The position numbers and the translations under genes are program-made. Below, piece by piece: positions 13,401 through 27,300 of a DNA stretch of 64,000 nt (within the stretch, counting starts at the first letter, position 1; every line of letters starts with the position of its first letter). The notes under the pieces were generated by a model that saw nothing but the letters and a program-made list of their open reading frames with translations, did no database searches and was not told the DNA's origin. This stretch comes from Ophiodon elongatus (lineage: Eukaryota; Chordata; Actinopteri; Perciformes; Hexagrammidae), in NCBI GenBank assembly GCA_016806645.1, contig JACSYO010000530.1:587501-651500 (forward strand), read 5' to 3'.

Positions 13401-16400
13401 ATAAATACCACTGCAAGTTCATTTTACAGTTTTCCCTGAACATTTGAAGGACTTTAAGTCCAGTGAAGTGCTCGGAAAGAACGTGACAATGTAAAGATCC
13501 CATGATAACTGGGCAACGGCTGACGATGAAGGTCATGCCATATGACGGAAAGCTCCAGAACAGCTCCTACGCGGTTTCAATCGACCCAAATGTCACCTCA
13601 GATAAAGAGAGAAATAGCAGGATAGAGAGAGGGGAGAGGGGGGGTGGGGGGGGGGTTTACATTGAGGATAAAACATCCAGATGTGGTCTCACACTCACGG
13701 GAGTCGCTGTTGTTGAGGAGGGTGGCGGCGCTGCGACTGCGGGCCAGGAAGGACAGCGTCGGCGTCATGAGCCGCTCCACGATGCGGCTCTCCCAGGGGC
13801 TCAGACGCAGGCTGCGGGCTGACACAAGAGGAGGCTGTCAGTGTCGGGTTACGGCCGGAGCTGCACCGCAGAGGTACTCACCACTAAAACACGTCTCCGG
13901 CACACTGCCGCACAGGTGAACACACTCGGGACGTGTAGCGCTCCTCATTGATGACACTCCAGCACATCCTCTCTTCACACACACACACACACACACTGAA
14001 CACACACACACTGAACACACTGTTTCCATCTAAGGCAGAGGGGAGTTTTACGCTGCATTCATGTGCCGCTTGAAGCTGGTAAGCCTGAGGAAATGTTACC
14101 AGGTCATGACATGAAAAATCATAAAATAAAGGAACACTATTGTCACTTGTGTTTATCTAGCCAAACAAACCCTCATCACTTAAAACAAAAAGCGAGAAGC
14201 AGCCCTCGTCTTCTGGGTTTCGATTTTTCTTTTTTCTTCTTCTCAAAACCGAATAAAAAGCTGAATCGCTTGGATTACACAGATCTCGAGTTGTGATTCA
14301 GACATCAGGAGGTGGAAACAAGTAGCAAACTTGAGAGTCAGAAAAAAAAAAGGACATTATTTCTTTCTTTTTATATGAAGGTCGGCCGAAAAGCTAGTTA
14401 TCTTACACACAGTAGTAATGTACTTGCCAGAGGCTAGCAGGCCTCGCTTTATCATTAAATGTCGGTTGTTACAACTTAGGAAAAAGATCACGGCTTGGGT
14501 TCAAATTAGAGCGTCTGTCACGTAGCCTGTACGTCAGTGCAGTATTTTATGCACAACTCAAACTCCAGTCTGCCAATCAGAGACTCTCTCAGACTCAAAG
14601 GTACAGAGGAACCACACAGGATGAATGACTGAACGTTAGCCCCCATGTCACACACAGTACCAGACATCAGATAACAACACACAGCGGAACAGGCCCAAGT
14701 TAATTTCATTACTTACCACTCAAAATCACTATCACGTAATAGCCCCCAGCGGGGCTGTTTTACTCAAGCCCAATCAAACCCAGTGCAGTGCAAAGTGAGT
14801 TTCTGGTGAGTTCAGCATTCGCACAACACACAACTACTCTGACTTTAACCCCAACGCGGGGTGATACAGTGTTAATCTAACTTTTATGGAGCGTCATGTG
14901 ATGTATATTCAGCACCTATATGACGTCCAGCAACAGCAGGATGTATAGGATGCGTTGTAATGACGGGTGGAAACACAGAGACCAATACATCATTCTCTCA
15001 TGAGTCAAGCAAAACTTAATGTCAGAGAATCAAGTTGCTTTTAGCCGGAGGGTCGGCGCCATCTTCTTAGAAACTAGAGTTGCCTGTGTGTGAATTTTAT
15101 AAAGCTCAAGAGAAATACCAGAAAAGCCCAAAAAGGGAGCGGACGGAGAAAGAGACGATGAATGACGCAGAGCGAGAGCTCAGAGTTAGAGACTCTTCAC
15201 ACAGAATATCACGTAGACGAAGCTCAAACTCCTTCAGCAGTCGCTGACATCAAGAAACAAACGTTTGAAGCATTTTCCCTCGAATAATTCAAACTTAAAA
15301 CCTGCAGACAGTACGGGGAGGCAGTACATTTGCAGTATTGTTTTGAGTTTGAGGTACTATGCTCTAGTATTTTCATTTAAATCGCATTTTTATCAATTCG
15401 CTTTGCTCTTGATATATTTTAATCTTATTTCTTTTAAAGCTTTAGTTACTAGTTGTGTTGCAGATTGAGAATTGACATGGTAAATATATATGTTTCTAAA
15501 ATATCATCCATTTTAACTACTTCATCAGTAATTCATTATTCATTATTCATTATTATTTAACAGCATAATAATATAACACTGACAACTGTAATAAGGCTGC
15601 ACAAGTATTTTTTACTTTTTATAATTATGTACATATTGAGATGATACAAATGTACATGCAGGACTTTTACTTGAGAGTATTTTATTGATATAGCAGCTCC
15701 ATGATATATATATATTTTGACATTTTGGGAAATTCCCTCATTTGCTACAACCAGCAAGCTAGTGTTTATGCTAAGCTAAGCTTAGCTTAGCATAAACACT
15801 GGACACAGACTTTACTGCTGGGAAACAACAACTTGTCCTTTGAACTCTTCTCTTTTATGCTCATTAAACAAACGATTAACGTGTTAATTAGTGAGCTTTG
15901 GAGATGCTGGAGGTCAGATTTGGTTACGTTTTTGACAAAGCCAGGACTAGCTGTTTCCTTCTTCTTCAGTGCAGGACAACAGAAAACATGCGAGTGTCCA
16001 CGAGACCACAACATACAGGTGGACACAGAATGCACCGCCTCAGCATGAGAGCTGATGCATCACAACAGACAGGCCAGGTTCCGCCTGTCTCTCATGAACA
16101 AAAACTGACAGCATGCTGTGCAAAGACGTATTTTTAGTAACAACTCGAAACCACGCGCACTGCTTCTTCCCAACGCTCCGTTGTGGCGCAGCACTCTGTT
16201 GGTATGCAGGACACCCACAAACACGTACCACACAAAACACATGAGAACAGTGCAATCACAACGGCGTGGGGTTTTGTCGTTTCTACGCGCTTCACATTAA
16301 CACCCCTCGTGGCACAGACTGGCCTTTCTTGTGCAACAGTCACCTCTGCTGTACGTTGGACGGATCCTTTTCACAACGTGTTTTATGGCTCACTGATAAC

Positions 16401-19400
16401 TCGACTACCTCGCGTTGCTAGGCAACAGAGGTTCCCCCCCCCCCCTTCCTCCCCCACTTCTTCCTCCAATGCGGCAAGGGGAGGCTGAGCCGAGCTGCTG
16501 CCTGGTGATCGACGGTGTTCACCTGCAGGTAGATTGATGCCTGGATCTATTCCCCCCCCCCCCACACTCCACCACCACACTATTACTGGTACACTGTTCA
16601 AGAGCGCCTCCCAAGGCCAGAAACACGAGCTCCAATATCGACTTAAATACGATTCAGAGGCAAATTGTCCTTTCATGTTCCCGCAGTATCGGAGCATCCG
16701 TGTTATTAGTGATTATCAAGCAGGACGATCTGAATCACCGAAGAGCCGAACTGCTGATTGCACTGCGGGTGATGACACACGTCGTGAGGCGTGACAAATC
16801 TGTGATGAAGACAGTGCTGCTTATGTACATGAGGCAACTCAGGAGTCTGATAAAATGAGTTTAACATAACAAGTCCATTCAAAAATTCATCATCACATGA
16901 CAGCGCGTTGTTGCCACCACGACGGAAAATTAATATGCTCGGTTTCTTGTTATTATGTGAGAAGGTCTTTGTTTTTCGACGGGATCCTTTTTGTGAAATA
17001 ACAAGACATTTTCATGTAGTTTTGACATATTTCTCTCGTCTTTAGTACATACAGTAGGCTTGCAAGGGCAGATGGTTTGTTGAGTTGAATAGGCTAGTCT
17101 AGTCTGCCTGACTCATGGATCCTTTATCTGACTGAGGTTTGTGCAAGTTAGAGTCTTTGTCCCCGACCATGGCTCTGAAATATCAGTAGCTTCCACAGAC
17201 CACTCCAGACAATGCTTGTGATTCCACCAGAAGACGCGCATTGTGCTTCAGAAGTGGCTCTCAGTGTGCCGTGTATTGATAAATCCATGGCGCTGTCCGT
17301 GGTGCTGAAGCAGCAGACGTATTTGTAATTGCGACTTTCGACTTTCGACTTTCCGTCCTCCTTCCCCCGTTAAAAATGAAAAACGTCGCCTACTGAGTAC
17401 ATACCAAATCTTCTGGTCTTACAAGATCACTTTATATTATATATCTTGTAGTGTAAGATATATATCTTATATATTACATACATTCAAAACAAAACCGTAA
17501 ACGTTAAAGTAACCACGCTTTTAGCAGCACGGCTCTATGGAGGGTCATGTAGGTTCGTTGGTCCACCACTATGTTTCAGACTTTAGTATCTCAACACCTT
17601 TTGGATTGATTGTCATGAAATGTTGTACAAACATTCACGTTCCCCAGAGGATGAATCCTACTGACTTTGGTGATCCTCTACCTCTAGCGCCACCATGAGG
17701 TTAACATTCACGGTTTTGAGTGAAATGTCTCAAAATTGGATAGTTTGTTAAATACTTCCGTTTATAACTGAAACCAAGACTGTGCAACTTTTGAAAGAAG
17801 CAATAATACAAATTTCCCTCTCACAAATTAAATGATGAATTCATACGTGATGAAAACGCATCACATTATCCTGTAATTATGTGGCTAGTGACCACTGGTG
17901 TTCAGCAATAGTTACACAGTCTCGGCTAATGTTTGCGTGCTAACACACTAAACTAAGATGGGGAACATGATACCGACCCAACATAGGTATGTTAGCATCG
18001 TTAGAGTCTTTTAGCATGTTGACGTTAGCATTTAGCTCAAAACACTGCTGTGTGTAAGTATCCGTTAGCATTGCTGTACACACTTTGACTTGCTTGTTAT
18101 AACAACATGCCAACTTACTCTGTTATGATGATGAATATTGTCGTTTTAGCCATATGTTGCTTTTGTGTAATTACGGACAGATTGATTCAACAAGTTTCTT
18201 GTAAAAGCAAAATGACTTTGTATGAAGAAATAACGAATAAATGTGTCACATAAAAATGATCTTGTTAAAAGGATTGTGTTACAAAGAAACACATCATATG
18301 ACAGGAAACTGAGCAAATATGCTTTTGTCTTGGCGGCAGCAATGCACTGCTGTAAATAACTGATAAAGCAAGAGAGGTTTAATCTCCATGGAAACAGGCT
18401 ATATGTCGACATAAAACCACCAAAATATAATACAATACATGTGCATTTAGTTGCTCAACTTTCATTTGCAACAGTCACACTATAATATCCACCACCAGTA
18501 CCACCACCACACCAGACCACCAACAGTAAAGTGGAGGGGGGCAACCAATAAAGACAAGATGTGAACTTAAAAAGAAACCTATGAAACACACATATCACAA
18601 AATATGGCTCGGTGATGTCGTGGTGAAAGGGAGGCTGATCAAAAATGCAGAGGAGATTAAAATCAATGACAACCACCAACTGAAATCAAAAATCCACGAT
18701 GCACACGAGACCGAGAGCGTGACAAGCGAGGGGGAGGGGGGGGAGTAGGTGGTAAATGACCAGTCACCAAGCACAGGCAGGCAGGCAGGTCACCAGACGA
18801 CGACAGAATAATAGTAAAAGAAGAAAACCCAAAAAAAACAGATTAGGGTAAAAGGAGTGGGGGGAGGGTGGAGAGGGGGATGATTAGGAAGGGAGAGGGA
18901 GGGAAGAGGCCTGGTGGACATTGACGCCGGATCGTCCTTACTTCTGTTGGGGGAGTTCCAGAGCGTGGCAGAGGACTTGGACAGCCTGTTGTTAATGACA
19001 GGGTCCACCTGTCTCGGCAAGTTGACCGTGGAGGCCGAGCATCTGCCTGCACCGGAGAGAACGCAACAGACAACAACTGTTCACAAGGCGGCCGGGGTGC
19101 AGGCGGCCCCAGCTGAGGACTGATAAGAGATGGGGGGGCGGGGGGCTGCCGACTCCCCTCGGTCTGGATCTGGAGGAGATCAGGGACTCACCATTCTCTG
19201 AGGTTCTCATTAACATTAAGGAGGAGATTAAATCTGGACTCAGACTTGGGAGGGGGGAGGGGATGGGGAGGAACTTTGAGGAAAGCGTGGGAAGGGTGTG
19301 GTAAAGTTAGAAATCGCATAACTACTTCTCGCTTTTCGTCTGCTGCAAGAAATCAGCATCAAATATCACACACACACGTTCACACACACATTCAGACTCT

Positions 19401-21262
19401 TTCACACTCTGAAGGAGAGAAACCTGTCTTGACCTCGGTGTCACGGGTCCAAAAGAGGCCGTCACGTGTGTCGACGGTCTGAAAAGGGGAATAAGCTCAC
19501 GGCTCCTCTGAAAAACACTGTTCACACTGCTGATCTAATGAAACACGTTCATGACAGCTACCTTGCTTTCACTCAGCTCTCCGCCTCTGTGATCACTTTT
19601 AAAATGGAACTCAAAACCGATTTCTGCCTAAAAGAAAACAGAGACCTTCCACTGAGGAATTAGAAAGGTTTAAATTACTGAATAAGGCCGTCTGCCTCTG
19701 GTACCCCGCCTTTATGACCCTTGAAGTTATTTCCTGGAATTGCATCACTTGGACCAGTGAGTCACAGTCTGTGCGGCGTTGCTCAATGTGAAGGTTTGAG
19801 TTACAGTGAGGATGTGATATATTCTTTGTTTCCATGGGATTGTGGTTCATTTGAAACTCACTTTCTCTGCGGGAGGTCTGGTTGAGTCCGCCCGCCCAGG
19901 ACCATCTCTGCTGGCGGATCTCGGCCCACGTCTTCTTTGTCGACCTCTTGATAGCTGACTCATACCTCTCCTGGAGGAACCACGCAGTCAAAACAGAGTC
20001 ACAAACTCATACACGTTCGTTTGACAGTTTAAAGGAACAGTAAAGAGATTTTGGGAAATGTAAATGTAAATGTGAAGCTACAGCTAAGAGCCGGTTAGCG
20101 TAGCTCAGCAAAAAGACTAGAAACAGGGGGAAACAGTTAGCCTGGCTCTGGTCAAAGGTATCAAAATCCACCTACCAGCAACTTCAAAGCTTGCTAATTA
20201 AAATGTTATCTATTGTTTGTTTAATCCGCACAAAAACAATATTTTTTATGAGGTATCAATCTGGTTATCTAAAGGGAGTGGATTAGCTTAGTTTAGCATC
20301 AACACCAGAAGCAGGGGAAAGTGCTTGCCTGGCTCTGTACAAAGTTTAAAAAACTTATTAGGACCTCTAAAGCTCACTAGTAATGTAATACAACAATTTG
20401 TTCAACAACATCAGACTTAACTGCTGCCGCCTGCTTTTAGTCTTAATGCTAAGCTAGGCTAATATCCTGCTGCCTGTAGCTCCAGACATAAGATTGGTAT
20501 TGATCTTCTCATTGAACTTTTGACAAAAAAGCAAACAATTCCTCAAACAATTACTGAAATTAAAGGGAGAATAACTGTTTGGTAGAAATGCTCACGGCTC
20601 ATAGACATGAGCAACTGGTGACAAGGAGATACAAGAAGACACTGTTTCATTTTTAGAGGTCAAATAGAAATACACTGGAAAATTTGCTGTACTCAGCCAA
20701 CACTTGGCATCACAACTGATATTCAAGATGTGATCAAATCCCTGTTACAGGGGCAATTTTCCAGTGGTCAAAGACTGTACTGAGCATTAGGCTTGTATAA
20801 ACACTGGCATAGCGTCGACTTTTCCACCCTGACTTCAATTAACAGAAACTATTTTGGAGAGCAGGACACACTTCTGTCTCAGGCTATGAAACAAATCTAT
20901 CTGCGTTATCGATTACAATCATATTAGCTTTGTGATAATAACTAAAAACAAGCTTTGAAATCGCATCATTGGTTTAAACCCTAATTTGTTCATGAAACCA
21001 TGTTTGGGTGGTTTTGAGCTACTACATCCTAATTTATTATAATTTCTAACCTTGTTCTTTTCTAGTTTCTGTCTCTGTTTTTCCTCCAGCAGGGATCGGC
21101 GTTTCTCAGTCTTCAGCCTCTGCTCCTCCAGCTTCCTCCTGCGATCCTCCAGCTGGCTCTCCCTCAGACGTCGGGCCTTCTCCTCCTTCTCCAGCCACTG
21201 GGCCTTCTTCGCTGCTGCAGGGTCACCAAAGACAGAGGGGTTAACATCCAGACAGAAAAGCC

Positions 21263-21305
<43 letters not shown>

Positions 21306-24300
21306 AAAATGACAGGAGAAAGTTGATTAGAATCACATTTGTCTGAGATCTTTTAAATTCTGTGGTTATCTGGATAATGTTTCGTAAGAAAAGCCCGGCC
21401 TATTTCTTTCCTTTCAATGATGATAAAATCATCCTTATAATAATAAACCTATTCTATATAGAACTTTTCTTAAACACAGTTTAGAAAGTGCTTTTCAGGA
21501 TAACAAGACTACGAGTCAACTCAAAACCCACAAACCTCAAGGTGGTGCTGGAAGTAAATTTAGGGGAACACCTAAGTCATTATGGCTCATCCTTTGGGGA
21601 CCATGAATGTCTGGCCAATCTATCTAGAAAATTTGGAGCTATTTCACTTGATAAATCAAAACTTAGAGAAGAAGAATCAGAGAAGCACTAAAATCACGGG
21701 AATTATTCTCTGGAGACCATGAATATCTGAAACGAATTTCATGGCAATCCATTCAATAGTTGTCGAGACATTTCATTCAAACCAACAAACCTCATGGTTG
21801 CATTGCAGGGAAATTCAGGAGAACACCAAAGTCATTAGGATTCCCCATCTGGGAACCACAAATGTCTGTGCCAAATATTGTGCCAATCCATCTGGTAAAT
21901 TAGCCATTAGAGAAATGTCAGGGAAACACTAAAATCATGGGAATTATCCTTTGGAAACCATGAATGTCGGATCCAAATTTCTATGGCAATCCATTTATTA
22001 GTTTTCAAAATATGTCATCATCACACATAACATGCCGATAGAGCATCGAAAACATAAACAGTATTAAAAGGGACAATGAAAAGATGCTATAAACTAATCT
22101 ATGTGAAATATAGTCATTCAACAGAGATTTACGGAAAGTCCTTCTTACGTAGGTTATTCCAAAGGGGATTATTCAAATCTGACAGCGTAAATTGCTTAAA
22201 CTCTTGATACTCAAACACAATGGCTGAAGCAGATGGAAGACACTGTGTTCACTACACTGTAATCCTGATAACAGTAAATAAGCAGAGGTGTCCCGCTGTG
22301 TTTTACAGCGCCCTCCAGCAGACGCCTGTTTCTCTTTGCACAGTCGCTGCTGTGGCTCATTTCGTGGTTAAATAATTAAACAGCAATCAATCCTCGCAAA
22401 TGAAATCTTCTGTATGCTGGACAGCCGCTGTCTCTCTCGTAGCTTAGATTCATGTCTTTCCTATCACTTGCATACAAGCCTGTTTACACAAGTTCAAACA
22501 ATGGATGATTATGAGGGTGCGTTACATGCTGCATCCAACCAAAGTAACGGCATGACATGTTTCAGTATTATCTCGTGTTGCTGGGAGTTAGCCGGCATTA
22601 GAAATACTTTTTAGTGGATTAAGCTCCGCGAGGATGTAGCAGTGTTGTGAGGCAAAGACAGGTTTTGTATTTAGTTCAGAATTCTGCAGCTCATCTTCAC
22701 TAATGAGACACACAAGTCTGAGCCTCGTCGACAATGAGAAAGCCTTCTTTACTCCTCCATAAATCTAATTCCTGAAAAAAAAATGCCTGCGCTCTGTGCA
22801 GCAGGATTGAAAAATATGTCGGTATAATGGGAGCGTGCTTTTTTCACGTTCTCAATTTTGCAGAGTTTGCACAAAGTATGCATTGCTGTTACATGACAAT
22901 GCTCAGTTCTTCACAATATGTACAGATAGAACTGTTGTAAATGTAAAGTAAACATGGTGTTTTGTGACCCACATGCCATTATGTGCATACGGTACTGAAC
23001 AAATTGCATGCTCCGCATGAAAAGAAGCCTTAAAGTTGTACCATATAATTACAGAAAAAAGGCAGACTGCAGGAAACTTATCTCAGAGCAACTGAAGCAG
23101 AGTGAACCTTAGATATTATCGATAAAAAGGCAGCAGAACTGTGCTGCGCCATGACCACATTATTGATGCTAATGAAAGTAGTAATTAAATCTAATCTGTC
23201 TGAGAGGGCTGGTCTCCGTTTATGGTAATGACTGCTCATTTTTCAGGCCCCGGGCTCTGAGGGACGTCTCTGTAGGGAAACGCCCACCGAGCTGTGCTCT
23301 GATTGGCTGCCTTCATCCACAGGGGAAAAACCCTGTGTTTGAAGAGTAGAGATCTACTCTAAAATGTTTTTTTTTTGGCTAGAGCAATATTTTCATAAGA
23401 GAACAGTTTCATTCTGCAGCCGCAAAGTACAACCATGACTATAGGCGTGGGACATGCAAAAATCCAAAGTATAATTTAAACAAAACATGAGCAGAAACAT
23501 TCAACGTTCAAAACTTTCCACCGAGTGGCGACAGAAAACCCAAATAAAAAGCACAATCGATTGATGGAGGGAAGAAGAAAGGGCGCGACTTTGATTCCCA
23601 TCACAAGGGGGATTATTCCCAAATGGCATGACGGTTGCGGACGCCGCGGGTTTTTAGTGAAGCCCCTTACCTTGCAGCTGAGTTTGCTGTTCTGAAAGCC
23701 ATGCGAGGAGAAACAGTAAGAGACGACAATAACCGTCAGTCACGTCAGAGCAGAGTGACAGAGGAAAGAGAAACGTTAATACTACGTTAAGAATAGAAGA
23801 TGTGTTGGTTACAACAAAGTCCAGCTTCATGCGTCACCAGAGTTCATTTTTAGGAATATTTTGTTCAAAGTTCTGAAAAAAAAAAGCGCAATATATTTGA
23901 TCATTTCTTACTGATGTATTTGGCTCGTTCCTCCCTCCGCTCCTTGGCAAGTTTCTGTCGCTGCTCTGAGCTCATCGAATCTGCAAGGAAAAATAAAAAC
24001 ATAAAGCTTTCAGTTGAATCATTCATCTTAAACCGGCAGAGCAGACAAGCTGCAAGCTTTGTGGTTGCTTATTTACACGTCCAGCAGTTAAAGCTAAGAT
24101 TGGTAATCTTCTTCAAAAACATTTTTTTGTTATATTTAATGAAATTTTCTTTACATCTCGACAGCAATCAGTTAATCTGGTATCTGTGGCTCTCGCAGCC
24201 AGGACTGTGACATGCGACGAAGATGAAAGATGAAGTCAATGCAGGAGCATTCTTTCTAATGGCCAGCAGGGGGCGACTCCCCGGTTGCAAAAAGAAGTCT

Positions 24301-27300
24301 GATTGTATAGAAGTTTATGAGAAAATAACTCTTCTTCTCACTTGATTTATTCCCTCAGTAAACATTGTAAACATGAGATCATGGTCTCAATCTCTAGTTT
24401 CAAGTCTTCTTCAATACAGCACGATGTTCATTTAGTAAATTATGGTCCACTTAGAGTAAAATAGACCATAAAGCAGGGTATGCTTTAGCTTGTGGCTACC
24501 TAATGATTGACAGATTGATACCACGGCGTTGTCTAGTCTGGGAGTTGTCTGTGTTTTTGTCTTATAACTTTAACCCTTTTGCAGTGTGTTTTCAATGAAG
24601 GTTAATTGGGAGCTTTTTGGTCGCCTAAAAATTTCGTATTCAGCGTTCAGTTGTACTTAGCTCCACCCTCTTTTGTCACTTACGGTTGCAAAAAAACAAG
24701 ATGGCAACGGCCAAAACATCAAACTCGAGGCTTCAAAAGCAAACCAATAGATGATGTCATGGTAACTACATGCTAACAGTACTAACAATAGCCAAGTAAG
24801 GGGTGACATTATAATTCATTTGGAGTCTCGTTTGACCTCCTGATGAATGTATGAGTCCAATATTAACTCTCCTTTTAGCTCTGTTTTTGGTCTCCACCAA
24901 CTCCTGAGAGAAACATCTGTCTCTTTAGCTGCTGAATGCTCCACTATGGTCACCAGCTCGTAGCTAACTGTGTCTGTCTGCTGTTTGGTGCTGAGCTGGG
25001 ATCACAAAGACAACAAAACGCCCAGTAGAGCCGAGGAGAACTGCTTCAGACATCCTGAAGGAGCTTGGAGCAGAGCCTCTGTTGATTTGCATCAGAGCGA
25101 GCCAGTTGACGCGGCTCGAGCATCAGATTAGGACACACTCTAGAGGTTTTCCAGGAACGACTCCGACTAAGAGGAGACCCCAGGCAGACCCCGAACACGC
25201 TGAGGGGGATTACATATCCCATCTGGCCAGGGAATGTCTTGGCCTCCCACTGGAGTAGCTGGGCAAGAAGACCGCCCGGGCTACAGATTTGTGGTGGTCA
25301 CAGTATTGAAAATGAAATGAACTTCAAACAGAAATGCGTCATTTCTGAAACGATGTCTCTGTAACTTTGATTAATCCACAATCCTGCGAACAGTTTTTTA
25401 GTGGAACAGAGAAACAGTGCTGTTGAGAACAGCTGACAGCGTGTTCTGTGGATTATCCCGAGTAACAGGGACACTGTTTCCGTGTTGCTGCAGATTTTTT
25501 CACATGTCATTTTTCAAAGCTGTGAGCACCGACAACAAGATTTGATTGCCTGCCGTTGCATTGGGGTGGTGGAAGAGGTCTCAGAGAGATATAGCGTGTA
25601 TCAAACAATGGAATAAAAAGAACAAAAAATTGATTTGCATTGATAGATTTCACACAGAAAACGATTCAGTTGTGTTTTTTTTCCATCTCCTCAGACACTG
25701 ACAATGTGAAAACTCTTGTGCGGCTCAGCTGTGATGAACAACATGCTTTTCAGCCGCTCTCATCTGCAGTGATAATCAGCATGAGTCCTGATGTGCTTTA
25801 AAAGACACGGCGGCGGAACACAAGGATTTGTGCGTCTCTCCCCGCCCTGGAAGGCCCCGACTGAGGAGCCGTAACACAGCGTTGAAAAACCAGGACCCCC
25901 TGGAGTGCCCGTCTCCTTTTGTGGCTCTCCTCCGTGCTATGTAATATGTATGCCGCGCATCCTCAACCAATCACAGAGGGCCCTGCACCATCTCCATGGC
26001 AACCTGAATTTCCTCCCCGCCTTTCACAGAGTTTCCGATACTCGGCTGCACACTTCAGTCTGACTGATATGCAGTGCACTATGAAGAAAAAATACATAAA
26101 TCTCATCGACGTGGAGGTCTCTTCACCCCCCCACCCCCACCCCCTGGTCCACCTCCACCCTCAATCTTCCTCCATAGTATACATCCTGTCTCCCCCATAG
26201 CAAATGGCGATTTGGCATTGAGCCACAACCATCTGTCTGGTGGGAATGACTCAATATACATTAAAACTTCCTTTAGGACACACAGGATGGGAAAAACTAT
26301 GCATGAATGCTTTTAGGTTTTACATGTGATGAACTTTGTCTTTCAAGGTCAGAAATGAAACATGGAGGATAAAAAAAAAAAACACCCCACAGTTTCAGAC
26401 TTTTAATGCCTTTTAAAGTGTTTTTTCCTCATCGTTTTTCCTGAGATCGTGGGAGGCACTGCAGGGTTTCACGTGGAGCCACTGAGCGTTTGACACGGAG
26501 CAGGTTTTAATGAGGAGGAAAACAAATGGGCCCACAAGCCGGACGCGGTCACATGTGTCCGACACGTTCCAATTTCCCAACAGTTGTAACTGTAGCTATT
26601 GTTTATTTGCCATTACAACACCGCACTACAACAACAGCTATGACCTTGCATTGTGCCATTCGAATGAGCACCGTCATCTCCCTGCTGCTTCTCTCGGTCT
26701 GTAATTAGCTTTTTATACCTGGAACCCAGCTTCCTGTCTGGTCCCAGCTATCTGCCTGATGCCTGCAAATGAAGCACACAAGTGACCGTTCTGTACAATA
26801 CAGCAGCCCCTCTCGTGTGGAATTTCTTAGATGTGGTAAAAAAATATCAACACAAGTGCTGCAGAAAAATATTAGCATATAAACAGACAAAGCCCTAATT
26901 TTGTCCCTAGTGATAAAAAAAATAAAAAAACAACGCTTCCCTTTTCTAAAAACATTCATCATCCAGCCCAAAGTGCGTGGACTCTCCTGTGGAGATTAAT
27001 GCTCCAGTTTACAACGACAGCAGATTGAATAAATCAAAGCAAAGTCTGTCCACGAAGACCTGACCAACACCTTTGGGATTAACTGGAACGAGCCAGGCCT
27101 TATCGGCCCGAAATCACTCCAGCTCTGATGGCTGAATGGGAGCAGATCCCTGCAGACAGGTTTAAAAAAATCTTGTGGAAAGTCTTCCCAGAAGAGCGGA
27201 GGCTGATGTTTCACTGCCCAAATCTAACAAATGTGATGATTATAAAGTTAGGCACTGACACTATGGTTTAGATACTGAACAACAACCTTTCTTGGGCTGA

